A stretch of 64,000 nucleotides of DNA from contig CAIQVJ010000028.1 of NCBI GenBank assembly GCA_903875225.1, forward strand, positions 144,816 through 208,815. Direction: 5' to 3'. A program made the position numbers and the translations under genes. This DNA comes from an uncultured Pseudomonadota bacterium (GTDB lineage Bacteria > Myxococcota_A > UBA796 > SXON01). This document shows positions 45,368 through 54,544 of the stretch, in pieces; the first letter of the stretch is position 1; each line of letters opens with the position of its first letter. The notes under the pieces were generated by a model. The model did not search any database. It was given only the letters and a program-made list of their open reading frames with translations, and had not been told where the DNA came from.

Positions 45368-46774
45368 TCAGAACAGCTTGATGTGCTCCTCTTCGACGCC
45401 AAGGAACTGCTTGGGGTCGGACTTCATGGTGTTCAGCCAGGAACGCACGCCCTGCTCCATCTCGTAGGTCGTCCGGGCGTCCGTCGTGGAGAGATCGGTC
45501 TGCTCGCCCGGGTCGGCGACGAGGTCGTAGAGCGACCTCTGGCCGTCTTCGAGGTCGAGGACGAGCTTCTTCCCGTCCTTCTTCTCGGAGCGCAGGTGCA
45601 CGAAGAGCCGGTAGTCCGACTCCGAGTAGATCGGCAGGTCCAGCTTCTTGCCCTGCAGGATGGGGATGAGGCTGGTGCCGTTGATGCCGTCCGGAGGCGT
45701 GACGCCGAGGGCGTCGAACACGGTCGGGAAGACGTCGATGGTGCGGACCGCGTCGGCGACCTGGCCGTGTCCCTCCCCACCCGGGAACCGGATGATCATC
45801 GGCACGTGGAGCTGATGGTCACACAGCGTGGCCCCGTGGTCCAGGTAGTGGTGCTCCATGAACTCCTCGCCATGATCACCCACGAGCACGATGATCGAGG
45901 TGTCGAAGAGCCCAAGCTCCTTCACGGTGTCGAGGAACTTCCCGAGCCGCACGTCGGCGGCCTTGACCTTCGCGTCGTAGATCGCGGTGAGGAACCGGAT
46001 GTCCTCGGCCGTGACGGCGTCGCCGAGGTTCGCCGGATCTCCGGGCTTTTTGATGGCCGCGAGGCCCTCCTCACGCAGCTTCGCCTGCTCCTCGATCCCG
46101 CCGTCGAGCGGGCCCTTGTAGTCGGGCACCGCAGCGCGCGGATCCTGGTCCAGGAGCGCGTGCTGCCCGTGCGCATCGTACCCGTGCAGGAACATGAAGA
46201 AGTGGTCGGCCTTGTGGGTGCGCAGCCAGTCCATCGCCGGGGGGCCGGAGTAGTCCATGCCGGCGAACGGCTTGTCGTCGAGGTAGGTCTCGAATTTCCG
46301 ACCGTACCCGAACTTGGCCTGCACGCCTGCCCCACCGGTGAACGCGACCGCCTTCCAGCCCGCATCGACGAGCTTTTCGGGCAGCGTCGGGATCTCGGGC
46401 GCCAGCTGCTGGAACACGAGGTCGCCCTCGGGCCCGGGCTTGAGCTTGTTGGTGACCCCGTGCAGGGTCGGCCAGCGCGCCGTGAACATCGCCATGTGCG
46501 AAGGCACGGTCCAGGGGGCGGCGGAGGTGGTGTTGGTGAAGAAGATGGCGTCCTTGGCGAACGCATCGAGGTTCGGCATGTCCGTCGACCCACCGGCACC
46601 CGTGCGATCGAACCGGAGCGCGTCCATGCTGATGAAGATGACGTTGAGCTTGGAGGCCTGCGCCGAATAGTCGAACGACGGCGCCGCGGGTGCTGCGACC
46701 GGTGGAGGCGCCGTCACGGTCGCGGGGGTGTCACAACCGGCGGCGAGCAGGACGGCGAGGAGGGAAAGACGCAT
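45368..46774 (-). CDS. Sulfatase-superfamily lipoprotein
   Basis: The 468-residue protein has a lipobox (LLAVLLAAGC) and starts at ATG 46774. The sulfatase fold is seen in NVIFISMDALRFDRTG, PWTVPSHMAMFTARWPTLHG, IIVLVGDHGEEFMEHHY and DHQLHVPMIIRFPGGEGHG. The nucleophile position is T-V-P-S-H rather than C/S-x-P-x-R, so formylglycine maturation is not possible, as in the protein at 31957-33957; metal ligands (first Asp, DH and H) are kept. It could be a phosphatase or transferase acting on envelope polymers. It stands divergent from the alcohol dehydrogenase gene with a 248-base gap. Confidence 0.85.
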   Translation of the reverse strand: MRLSLLAVLLAAGCDTPATVTAPPPVAAPAAPSFDYSAQASKLNVIFISMDALRFDRTGAGGSTDMPNLDAFAKDAIFFTNTTSAAPWTVPSHMAMFTARWPTLHGVTNKLKPGPEGDLVFQQLAPEIPTLPEKLVDAGWKAVAFTGGAGVQAKFGYGRKFETYLDDKPFAGMDYSGPPAMDWLRTHKADHFFMFLHGYDAHGQHALLDQDPRAAVPDYKGPLDGGIEEQAKLREEGLAAIKKPGDPANLGDAVTAEDIRFLTAIYDAKVKAADVRLGKFLDTVKELGLFDTSIIVLVGDHGEEFMEHHYLDHGATLCDHQLHVPMIIRFPGGEGHGQVADAVRTIDVFPTVFDALGVTPPDGINGTSLIPILQGKKLDLPIYSESDYRLFVHLRSEKKDGKKLVLDLEDGQRSLYDLVADPGEQTDLSTTDARTTYEMEQGVRSWLNTMKSDPKQFLGVEEEHIKLF

Positions 46775-47022
46775 CGCGAAAAACTCCGACAGGCGCGCAG
46801 GGTATCGGGTTGGGTCGGTGGAGGCCAAGAACGGCGCTGGAGTGCACCCGAATGATGGACACGGTCTGTCAGATCGATGGAGTCCGCCGCGCCGGGGTCG
46901 GAAAAAGCACCGTGAAGACTGGGTGGCATGCATCGTGCTCACCCGCCCCGCAGCCAGGCAGATCGAGCGATGACCACGCCCCACCCCGAGCAGGCCTCCA
47001 ACCCGATGCCCGGGCCGACACC
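46775..47022. other. Divergent intergenic region, no gene seen
   Basis: The 248 bases between the sulfatase-like lipoprotein and the alcohol dehydrogenase must hold two promoters. The in-frame upstream extension of the dehydrogenase has no family sequence. I see no strong -35/-10 pair. Confidence 0.4.
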
Positions 47023-48093
47023 ATGAAGGCCCTGGTGTTCGACGGCCCCGGCCGGCTCGCCCTCCGGACCCGACCGAAGCCCGTCCTCGCGGAGCCGACC
47101 GACGCGATCGTACGGCTCACCACGACCACCCTGTGCGGTACAGACCTGCACATCCTCCGAGGGGACGTCCCCGCTGTCGCCCGGGGGCGCGTACTCGGCC
47201 ATGAGGGCGTTGGGATCGTGACAGAGGTCGGGCCCGCCGTGACACGGTTTCTCGCCGGGGACCGTGTGCTCGTATCGCTCATCACGGCCTGCGGACGCTG
47301 CGGCGCGTGCCGCAAGGGGCTGACGTCCCACTGCGAGCGCGGAGGCTGGCTGCTCGGCAATCAACTCGACGGCACCCAGGCCGAGTTCGTGCGCATCCCC
47401 CTCGCGGACAACGGACTCCACCTCGTGCCGGACGCGGTCGACGACGAGGCCGCGGTCATGCTGAGCTGCATCCTCCCCACCGGGCTGGAGTGCGGCGCGC
47501 AGAACGGACGGGTCGCGCCCGGCGACGTCGTGGCGATCGTCGGGGTCGGGCCGGTGGGTCTCGCGGCCCTCCTCGCGGCCCTGCTCTATTCCCCAGGGGA
47601 GCTGATAGCGATCGACCTCGACGACCACCGGCTGGAGACCGCACGCGGACTCGGCGCGACCGCGGTGATCAACAGCGGCGACGGGAAGGCCGCCGAGCGG
47701 GTGATGGAGCTGACGCACGGCGCGGGCGTGGACGTGGTGATCGAAGCCGTCGGGCTCGGCACGACGTTCGACCTGTGCCAGGGAATCGTCGCGCCCGGCG
47801 GCCGCATCGCCAGCATGGGGGTGTTTGCACGCCCGGTGGAGCTCCACCTCGAGCGGCTGTGGGGCGCCAACATCACGCTCACGACCGGACTCGTCGACGG
47901 TCGCACCACGTCGCGGCTGGTGCGCCTGGTCGCGAGCGGACGGCTCGACCCGCGGAGGCTCGTGACGCACCGGTTCCCGTTGTCCCAGATCGTCGCCGCA
48001 TACGACACCTTCGCGAACGCCGCGCAGAATCGGGCAGTGAAGGTCGTGATCCAGGTCGACAACCCGGGGGCGCGACCGGATCGGGCAGGCTGA
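47023..48093 (+). CDS. Zinc-dependent alcohol dehydrogenase (MDR family)
   Basis: The 356-residue enzyme has the catalytic zinc site LCGTDLHILRGD and GHEGVGIVTEVG, the four structural-zinc cysteines in CGRCGACRKGLTSHC, and the Rossmann motif VGVGPVGLAALLAAL with the acidic end of strand two in AIDLDDHRLETA. The segment GGWLLGNQLDGTQAEFVRIP is like that of secondary alcohol dehydrogenases of the CbADH/TbADH type. An Asp at the cofactor-binding strand suggests preference for NAD over NADP. It starts at ATG 47023 and is monocistronic as far as can be seen. Confidence 0.93.
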   Translation: MKALVFDGPGRLALRTRPKPVLAEPTDAIVRLTTTTLCGTDLHILRGDVPAVARGRVLGHEGVGIVTEVGPAVTRFLAGDRVLVSLITACGRCGACRKGLTSHCERGGWLLGNQLDGTQAEFVRIPLADNGLHLVPDAVDDEAAVMLSCILPTGLECGAQNGRVAPGDVVAIVGVGPVGLAALLAALLYSPGELIAIDLDDHRLETARGLGATAVINSGDGKAAERVMELTHGAGVDVVIEAVGLGTTFDLCQGIVAPGGRIASMGVFARPVELHLERLWGANITLTTGLVDGRTTSRLVRLVASGRLDPRRLVTHRFPLSQIVAAYDTFANAAQNRAVKVVIQVDNPGARPDRAG

Positions 48094-48189
48094 GGGGCGT
48101 TCCAGGACGCCGCCCTGCTTCTGCCGACCTCCGACGTCACCGTCGCGGAAGAAGCGACCGAAAAGCAGACTTCGGCCGCGGGACGCGCG

Positions 48190-49110
48190 TCATCCGCGTC
48201 GGCCCAGGATCCCCGTTGCACACCCGATCCCGCCCGCCGCACACAGGTACTCGCCCACCGGCCGCTCCACCACCTGGACGCCTTCGGCCAGAAGCCGCGC
48301 GCGCGTCGCCGGGCAGCCGGCTGGGAGCAGCACGGTGCCCGGGCGCAAGGTGACGAAGTTGTTCGCGCGCCCCTCGAGGACCTCGCGCGCAGTGGCCGGA
48401 TCGTCGTCCAGGTCCATCGCGACGATGCCCAGCCGCACGAGCACCTCGCCCAGCTCCGCCGAGGGCTCACGCACGACCGCGAGCTGAGCGCTCACGAAGT
48501 TGACCGATCCGAGCAGGTGCTGGACCCTCGGCGAGAGCGGCACGGCCACGCACTCGACGTTCTGGTCGGCGAGCGCTCGTCGGACGACCTCGTACCCGCC
48601 GACGTTCGTTCGCCGTCCCACGCCGACCACCACCAGATCCGGCCTGAACCACAGCGCGTCTGCGCCCTCGAACGTCGCCCGGGCCGTGGGGGTCGCGAGG
48701 ATCGGGATGCCGAGCCCCGCGAGCACAGCCGCCGCGAGGCGCTCCTCCCCGGCGCGTTGCTGCGCCGCCATGCGCGCGAGCACGGCGCCCTCGGGTGTCA
48801 TGAACACCAGATCCCGCGCGAACACGAGGTTCGGCGGCGCCGCCCCGGCGGGACGGAGCCAGTGCACGGCCGCGCCGGCCGACTCGTAGGCCTCCGCGAG
48901 GCCGAGGGCCTCCTCCCGCATCCGCTCCAGATCCGGGCGGGCGTGCATGAGCCACGCGGCCGGCTCCCCCTCGAACCGGAGCCCGTCTCCTGGCCAGGTC
49001 AGCAGCACCGCGGTGAGCGGATCGACCTCGCTGCACACACCGAAGTCCGCCCAGATCGTGCCCATCTCGTCGCGGTGACAGCCGGACCGCGGCTGCCAGC
49101 CCGGGCCCAT
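48190..49110 (-). CDS. Pentein-fold guanidino-group hydrolase (DDAH/arginine deiminase-like)
   Basis: The 306-residue protein (ATG 49110, 13 bases after the sulfotransferase stop; an earlier in-frame ATG at 49158 is possible) has the pentein pattern: NLVFARDLVFMTPEGAVL, FEGADALWFRPDLVVVGVG, RRTNVGGYEVVRRAL and GGIGCATG near the C-terminus with the nucleophilic Cys. It should attack the guanidinium carbon of arginine-type substrates, giving citrulline or a derivative. The usual His two residues before the Cys is Gly here (G-I-G-C), but other catalytic regions look intact. It ends the ten-gene minus-strand run. Confidence 0.82.
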   Translation of the reverse strand: MGPGWQPRSGCHRDEMGTIWADFGVCSEVDPLTAVLLTWPGDGLRFEGEPAAWLMHARPDLERMREEALGLAEAYESAGAAVHWLRPAGAAPPNLVFARDLVFMTPEGAVLARMAAQQRAGEERLAAAVLAGLGIPILATPTARATFEGADALWFRPDLVVVGVGRRTNVGGYEVVRRALADQNVECVAVPLSPRVQHLLGSVNFVSAQLAVVREPSAELGEVLVRLGIVAMDLDDDPATAREVLEGRANNFVTLRPGTVLLPAGCPATRARLLAEGVQVVERPVGEYLCAAGGIGCATGILGRRG

Positions 49111-49123
49111 CAGGGTGGCCGGT

Positions 49124-50425
49124 TCAGCCCCAGGTGTGCGGGTCGGCGTCATAGCCAAGCGCCTCCATCAGCTCGCGATGCCGTGGATCCGCGAGGATCG
49201 GGGTGAGGAGCTCGATCCGGGAGAACCACCGCCGGGCACGGGGCTGGGCCGTCGCCATCACCACCGGGAGCGCACCGGCGAGCACCGGCCCAAGCTCGTC
49301 GAGGAGCGGCAGGTCGAGCCACCCCCCGAGCGCCTCCATCGAGCGCTGTTGCCTCGACCGCTCGCCGAGCACGTCCTCGAAACGCATGCGGAACGCGTCC
49401 GGCCCTGCGGTGCGCAGCAGGGCCTCGTGTGCTGATCGCCACTGGAACGCGCACACGTCCTCCAGCCGCGCGTGGGCGTACTCCTCCCACCCCGGCGGCC
49501 GGTCGAACTTCCACCACGCGTCTCCGCCGGGCATGCACTCGGTGTACCCCGCGATCTGCAGGGGCACGGCCATGCGGTGCGAGTGGAACCCGGGATACCG
49601 CCACCCGTCGTACAGGCCGTTCACGCTGGCAGCCACGCTGCGCAGCAGATGCAGCGTGCGGACGGTGGCCTTGCCGAAAAAGCGCCGCAGCCAGTCCATC
49701 CGATAGGCATTGCTCGGGGTCTTCACGACGAGCGGCATCGTCGCCAGCTGCTCCTCGGTGGCGACCCGCCACGGCGTGATCAGCACGAACGGCGGCTCCT
49801 CGACGAGCAGCTCAGGCAGGAAAGGGTCGGGCCAGGGACCGGGGCAGCGGGCCAGGAGCAGCCCCCGATCGATGTCGTAGCCGCCCGGGTGGATCTCCGG
49901 CCAGCTCCGTCGCAGCACGCCGAGCAGGCGGGCGTGAAAGGCCTGCGCCTCGACGAAGACCCCTTCCGGCCAGCCCTCCTCCTGGCGCAACGCGACCAGC
50001 ACCTCCCGCACGGCCTGGTGCACCCGCTCGATGCCGAACCCCAGGCTCGGCCACTGGAGCGTCAACCGCACCGTGAGGTCGATGGCGAACCGCCAGATCG
50101 CCGCGTCTCCCTCGAGTTGGCGCGTGGGCTGTCCGCACTCCCAGCCGAGCGCACGGCCCAGCCCCTCCGGAACGGGCTCGTGCTCCAGGGCGTCCGACTC
50201 GCCGTGCAGGCCACAGAGCCGGAACATGGGGTTGGTCTCCCCCCGGAAGTGCAGCAGCCGCGGGCTGCGACGCAGGATCTCCGCGAAGATCGAGCTTCCG
50301 CCGCGGGAGCTGGAGCCGAGGATCACCACGTTGGAGGCAGCGAGGGAGACGTCGGGCGCAGGCGGCTCACCGACTCGCAGGGCCGTGATCCGCGCCGCCA
50401 CGTCGTCGTGGACCGACGCGCTCAC
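49124..50425 (-). CDS. Sulfotransferase-family protein
   Basis: The 433-residue protein has a PAPS-binding P-loop (VVILGSSSRGGSSIFAEIL) and a downstream MPLVVKTPSNAYRMDWLRRF with TVRTLHLLRSVAASVNGLYD, which matches the 3'-phosphate site (R-x7-S). It should transfer sulfate from PAPS to a glycan, peptide or small molecule. The GTG at 50425 overlaps the stop of the upstream sulfotransferase by four bases. The two sulfotransferases are different in sequence, so they probably modify different sites. The N-terminal part is Ala-rich. It follows the SGNH hydrolase gene in the same run. Confidence 0.82.
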   Translation of the reverse strand: MSASVHDDVAARITALRVGEPPAPDVSLAASNVVILGSSSRGGSSIFAEILRRSPRLLHFRGETNPMFRLCGLHGESDALEHEPVPEGLGRALGWECGQPTRQLEGDAAIWRFAIDLTVRLTLQWPSLGFGIERVHQAVREVLVALRQEEGWPEGVFVEAQAFHARLLGVLRRSWPEIHPGGYDIDRGLLLARCPGPWPDPFLPELLVEEPPFVLITPWRVATEEQLATMPLVVKTPSNAYRMDWLRRFFGKATVRTLHLLRSVAASVNGLYDGWRYPGFHSHRMAVPLQIAGYTECMPGGDAWWKFDRPPGWEEYAHARLEDVCAFQWRSAHEALLRTAGPDAFRMRFEDVLGERSRQQRSMEALGGWLDLPLLDELGPVLAGALPVVMATAQPRARRWFSRIELLTPILADPRHRELMEALGYDADPHTWG

Positions 50426-51462
50426 GAGGGGGCACGCAGCGCCAGCCCGAGCCGGATGCCCCGCATCAGCTGCGCGCGCCGCCACCTCAGGCGTACGTTC
50501 CGGTCCTTCCGGAGGGAGCGGAGCTGCACCTTGAGCCAGCACCAGCGATCCGAGATCCACCACCCGGCCCTCGTGAGCGGGCCGGGCTTCACTGCGCGGT
50601 CAGCCGCCGAACGGTCCGGGACGTACCCGAGCCGCTCCATGGTCTCCCCCGCCACTCCCTCCACGGCCAGGACCTCCTCACGTGACAGGTCCCGGCGCCA
50701 GCGCTCGAGTCCATCGGCGTTGACGGGCTGGGAGGTGTTCTTCCACGACTCCGCGAGGGAGGAGGAAGCCCTCGCCTCCTTGCCCTTGAAGAACTCCAGC
50801 ATGTGCGGGTGGAACTCCTCCCCGAGATACTCACAGATCCGCCGGATCTGCCCCTCCGGGTCGGCCGCGAGCTCCTCGTAGCGTATCCGCAGCAGCGACA
50901 CGCCCGCCTCCTCCAGCGTCAGGCCCTGCTGCTGCTGCTCCGTCCACAACTGTGCCGTGTAGTACGGGTGAAAGGCAGAGAAGATGGAGATTCGCGAAGA
51001 GGCCGCCACGTCGCGGGGGTCCCGGAAGAGCCACAGCAGGCGGGCGTTGGGCCACTCCTGGAGGATGCGCGGGACGTTCGCGATCATGAACGTGCTCTTG
51101 CAGCCCCATCGCTGCTTGCGCACCCGCTCCCGCAGGGACTCGTGGATCGCCACGTACACCGAGAACAGCTCCGGCCCCGAGCGCCCCGGGTACATGAGGG
51201 AGCGCTGCAGGATGTCGTCTGCCTTCGGGATCCACGACCAGGGATGGATGTGGGCCTTCACGAGCCGGAGCACGTCGTCCACCAGCCGTCGGAGGTTGCG
51301 ATGGCGGGAGAGGTCCCCGTACCGGGCCTCCAGGGGGCCGAAGTACCGCATGATGTGCGGAGGGTGCGGGATGACGATGTTGGGGTGGCTGTTGAGGATC
51401 ACCCGCAGCAGGTTGGAGCCCGACCGCTCGGTACCGATGATGAACAGGGGGTCGCTGGGCAT
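50422..51462 (-). CDS. Sulfotransferase-family protein
   Basis: The 346-residue protein is a clear PAPS sulfotransferase: LFIIGTERSGSNLLRVIL is the 5'-phosphosulfate loop and LLWLFRDPRDVAASSRIS the 3'-phosphate site. HPYYTAQLWTEQQQQG and LRIRYEELAADPEGQIRRIC complete the fold. A hydrophobic or basic tail (VKPGPLTRAGWWISDRWCWL) suggests a peripheral membrane attachment. The ATG at 51462 lies 13 bases after the SGNH hydrolase stop. It overlaps the next sulfotransferase gene (GTGA). The acceptor is unknown. Confidence 0.9.
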   Translation of the reverse strand: MPSDPLFIIGTERSGSNLLRVILNSHPNIVIPHPPHIMRYFGPLEARYGDLSRHRNLRRLVDDVLRLVKAHIHPWSWIPKADDILQRSLMYPGRSGPELFSVYVAIHESLRERVRKQRWGCKSTFMIANVPRILQEWPNARLLWLFRDPRDVAASSRISIFSAFHPYYTAQLWTEQQQQGLTLEEAGVSLLRIRYEELAADPEGQIRRICEYLGEEFHPHMLEFFKGKEARASSSLAESWKNTSQPVNADGLERWRRDLSREEVLAVEGVAGETMERLGYVPDRSAADRAVKPGPLTRAGWWISDRWCWLKVQLRSLRKDRNVRLRWRRAQLMRGIRLGLALRAPS

Positions 51463-51475
51463 GAAGTAGGACGAT

Positions 51476-52636
51476 CTATCGCGCGTCGTAGCCGGCGAGC
51501 AGCGCATCGGCGAGCGCCGTGCCGATGCGCTCCAGGCCCGCACCGGTCAGGTGGACATGGTCGCCGGTCCCGAGCCCACGGGCGTTCGCCCACGTGAGCG
51601 CGGAGCCCTTTCCGCCCATCGCCGTCCACGCGTCCCAGAACCCGCACCCGGCCGCCAGCGCCGCAGCGCGCTGCTGCGCCACCAGGTTGGGCAGGCCCGG
51701 CTTGGAGGCGGCCGTCCCCGTCGTCTCGTCGACCGCGCCCTGGTCGAGCGGCGGGATGACGAGGCACGCGGCGCCCGGCGCACCCGCACGGATCGTCGCC
51801 AACGCGCCCTCGAAGATCGGCCGGTAGACAGCACCGCCGTTGGCCAACAGGCTCGGATAGCCAGCCTCGTTGCCGCCCAACTCCACGACGAGGAGATCGG
51901 GCGCACGGAGCGCGACCTGGGCAGCGAGCCCGACCCCGGCGAACGTCGTGAAGGACTTCGATCCCACGCCGACGACACCGACATCCTCCCAGGTGGCGCC
52001 GGGCACCCCGGCCTCGAGCACGACACCGTAGAAGGGCACGACACCGTTCGCGCCGAAGGACAGGGTCTGGAATCCAGCCGGAACGTCGAACGTCGCCCGC
52101 TGATCACCCGTGGCGGCGGTCGCCGCGGAGGCGCGCACCAGCTCCACGCCGTCTGCCTTTGCCCACACGCTCCCGTAGCCCACGCCGGACTGGTACCAGA
52201 TCTCCGCGTGACGCTGGCGGGAGACCGCCGCCCCCGCCATCGCGGTGACCGTGGCAGAGGCCGAGCGTGCGATGCCGACGATGCCGCCGAGCCCGTACCG
52301 CCCGCTCGCCCCACCGAAGAGGATGGTCTTGAGCGTCCAATCCCCCGATCTTCGCGCGACCACGTCGCTGCGGGCATGCCAGCGCGGATCGAACGCCGCG
52401 GTGACGAAGCCGGGCCCGGCGTCCCCGAACCGGGCGGTGAGCCGCGAGCGCACCGTGCGCGCGATCCCGTCGCAGGCGATCGTCGAGTCGCCGTAGTGGA
52501 GCGCCCGCGCGACGCCAGCGCCAGACTTCGCGCGGCTGAGCGCGTCGAACCAGCCCCGGAGCGCCGAGGGGTTCTCCAGGACGGTCGGCGTGACCTGTGG
52601 CGCGGCGAATGCGAGCGTGACGAGAAGGGTGAACAT
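51476..52636 (-). CDS. Secreted SGNH/GDSL hydrolase
   Basis: The 386-residue protein starts at ATG 52636 with GGGGAAG upstream and has a short signal (FTLLVTLAFAAPQ). The SGNH blocks are in order: HYGDSTIACDGIA (block I, GDS), GSKSFTTFAGVG (near block II), VVELGGNEAGYP (block III, G-x-N) and GTGDHVHLTGAGLERIG (block V, D-x-x-H). It should deacylate or transfer acyl groups on envelope polysaccharides. Its gene lies 13 bases after a double-YbjQ gene and 13 bases before a sulfotransferase, pointing to glycan modification. Confidence 0.88.
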   Translation of the reverse strand: MFTLLVTLAFAAPQVTPTVLENPSALRGWFDALSRAKSGAGVARALHYGDSTIACDGIARTVRSRLTARFGDAGPGFVTAAFDPRWHARSDVVARRSGDWTLKTILFGGASGRYGLGGIVGIARSASATVTAMAGAAVSRQRHAEIWYQSGVGYGSVWAKADGVELVRASAATAATGDQRATFDVPAGFQTLSFGANGVVPFYGVVLEAGVPGATWEDVGVVGVGSKSFTTFAGVGLAAQVALRAPDLLVVELGGNEAGYPSLLANGGAVYRPIFEGALATIRAGAPGAACLVIPPLDQGAVDETTGTAASKPGLPNLVAQQRAAALAAGCGFWDAWTAMGGKGSALTWANARGLGTGDHVHLTGAGLERIGTALADALLAGYDAR

Positions 52637-52649
52637 GGCTTCCCCGCCC

Positions 52650-53459
52650 CTACCGGTCGAGGGAGACCACGAGTTGCGGTTTCGGCGGGCCAGCCCCCCG
52701 TCGGGGATCATCCGCTCCCAGCGGAGCGATCGCCGTGCCCAGCGCCGTGAACTCCACGATGGGCGGGCCCGATGCACCGCCGCCCCCGTAGGTGTCCTCA
52801 GCGACGGTCATGCCGACGATACCGGTCGGGCAGTCGCGGGTGCCCCTCGGAAAGGCCTTGAACAGGTCGTGCTGCAACCGCTCCATCGCGAGCTCCCGGG
52901 CGTCGAAGAACGCCTGGGTGTACGAGGTGAGCTCCGCGTCCTTGCCGCGGTAGTCGCGCAGTTCGCGCGGATCGAGGCCGTACACGCAGTTGCCCATCGC
53001 CACGGTGACCGGTCGGTACCCCGACGACAGCAGCGTGACGAAGTCCGAGGCGGTGAGATCGCTGTCGAACGGCTGACCGCTGGCGAGCTTGAGGCTCGGG
53101 GCGCGCCGGAGCGCCTCGGGCGCGTAGCTTGGCTCGAAGCCGATGGCTGTCCCCACGGCGAGGCACTTGGCCACCTGCCGCGCGCCGCGCCAGAGGTGGT
53201 GCTCCACCTCCAGACGCACGTCCACGATGCCGTCTGCCCGCAGGCCCGCCGCCTGCTGCCGCATGCGATCGATCGCCAGCCGCCGTGCTTTCCGCAGCGC
53301 CTCCGAGAGCGAAGAGACCTCCCGGGTCGCTACCGACCAGTCGTATTGCGTGCCCGCCGAGTAGACACACGACCCGATCACGAGCCCACGCGGCACGAAG
53401 CCGATCCTCGCGAGCGTGACGAACTCGGTGACCGAGAGCTCACTCAGCGCCGGTGTCAT
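52650..53459 (-). CDS. Double-YbjQ (DUF74) domain protein, fourth of four paralogues
   Basis: The 269-residue protein contains two YbjQ-like modules. Each begins with a segment like LSVTEFVTLARIGFVPRG or TASDFVTLLSSGYRPVTVA, continues with ALRKARRLAIDRMRQQAAGL or FFDARELAMERLQHDLF, and ends with an E-F-x-x-x-GTAI strand (VEFTALGTAI). Single YbjQ proteins are about 105 residues and form pentamers. Here two are fused and the connecting regions differ from the next paralogues. Its ATG overlaps the upstream paralogue's stop (ATGA), so the four genes are coupled. The family's role is unknown; 'heavy-metal binding' is only a name. Confidence 0.85.
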   Translation of the reverse strand: MTPALSELSVTEFVTLARIGFVPRGLVIGSCVYSAGTQYDWSVATREVSSLSEALRKARRLAIDRMRQQAAGLRADGIVDVRLEVEHHLWRGARQVAKCLAVGTAIGFEPSYAPEALRRAPSLKLASGQPFDSDLTASDFVTLLSSGYRPVTVAMGNCVYGLDPRELRDYRGKDAELTSYTQAFFDARELAMERLQHDLFKAFPRGTRDCPTGIVGMTVAEDTYGGGGASGPPIVEFTALGTAIAPLGADDPRRGAGPPKPQLVVSLDR

Positions 53460-54544
53460 TCGCCCTCCGATCGCGCGAGGGCGGGGGCGTCGTTCGCCGA
53501 GAGCACCAGCTTCGGACGCCCAAGCTCGGACACCTCCCCGGTGGCGACCACCGCGGTCCCGATCACGAAGAGTTCGATCACCTCGCCGGTCTGCAGGGCG
53601 GCGTTCCCGACTGTCCACGGTGTGGTACGCCAGGAGTGTTGCTGCTCGGCCACGGTGACGCCGACGATCCCGGTGGCCCCGAGCTCCTCGGCCTCGTCCT
53701 GCAAGCGCTCGATGGCAAGCTCGCGGGCATCGTACAGCGCGTGGGTATAGGCCGGCAGCTCACAGCTCGTGTTGCTCGGCGCCTGGAGCAGCCGCGGGCC
53801 GACGTAGTACACGCAATTGCCCATGACGAACCCGACCGGACGGTAGCCAGACCGGATCAGGAGCCAGAAGTCCTGGCCCGAAAGGTCCGACTGGAACGGC
53901 TTTCCGTGCCTGTTCCTGTAGTGCTCGCCCTCCCGGTGCCGCACCGCGGTGCCGATCGCGATGAATTCTGCGGTGTTGGCCCCCAACGCATAGCTCGCCG
54001 ATCCCATCGGCTGCAGCCAGGGCGGCACCGGGATCTGCACCCAACCCTGCTGTTTTCCATACTGGGTCCACTGGACGTTGGCGACCTGCTTCCAGGCCGG
54101 AAAATAGCCGCCGGCCGGAGCGGTGAGCGGGCGGCGAAAGCCGATCCCCTTCGCCCACTTGCACCACACCCGGTACTGCTGCCACTCCACCCGCTGGGGG
54201 TTGGTCGAGAGGTTCACCGTGAGTCGCACCCCCACGATGCCGTCTGCCCCAAGCTCCTCGGCCTCCTCCTCCATCCGGTTCATCGCGAGCGCCCGCGCAT
54301 GGTTGAGCGCTTTCGTGGTCTCGACGATCTCCCGCCCCGGCTCCGCAGCGCCCAACCGGGGAATGTTGGGTGCGATCTGGTAGATCGAAGTGCCCATCAC
54401 GAGCCCGACGGGATCGAACCCCGCCTCGCGCACCAACAGGAACTCGGAGACGGAGAGGTCGCTGGTGAAGAGCTGGCGCTCCCGCATGTCTGCGAGGCGC
54501 TCCCGGGCGTGGCTGGGAAGGTCGGTGACGGGCGTGCGGCTCAT
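53456..54544 (-). CDS. Double-YbjQ (DUF74) domain protein, third of four paralogues
   Basis: The 362-residue protein begins with RERQLFTSDLSVSEFLLVRE, then GLVMGTSIYQIAP and ALAMNRMEEEAEELGADGIV. A 75-residue insert rich in Trp and Tyr (WQQYRVWCKWAKG, WTQYGKQQGW) splits the first module. The second module is QSDLSGQDFWLLIRSGYRPV, FVMGNCVYYVGP and ELAIERLQDEAEELGATGIV. Both modules keep the YbjQ core (ARELA-x-x-R, LGA-x-GIVGV and GTAV). It overlaps its two neighbours by ATGA. The insert is not seen in the other copies. Confidence 0.88.
   Translation of the reverse strand: MSRTPVTDLPSHARERLADMRERQLFTSDLSVSEFLLVREAGFDPVGLVMGTSIYQIAPNIPRLGAAEPGREIVETTKALNHARALAMNRMEEEAEELGADGIVGVRLTVNLSTNPQRVEWQQYRVWCKWAKGIGFRRPLTAPAGGYFPAWKQVANVQWTQYGKQQGWVQIPVPPWLQPMGSASYALGANTAEFIAIGTAVRHREGEHYRNRHGKPFQSDLSGQDFWLLIRSGYRPVGFVMGNCVYYVGPRLLQAPSNTSCELPAYTHALYDARELAIERLQDEAEELGATGIVGVTVAEQQHSWRTTPWTVGNAALQTGEVIELFVIGTAVVATGEVSELGRPKLVLSANDAPALARSEGE

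Noticed and set aside
48094..48189. Terminator between the convergent dehydrogenase and pentein genes
   Set aside because: Only a 5-bp stem (GGCGT/ACGCC) without a T-run is visible; too weak.
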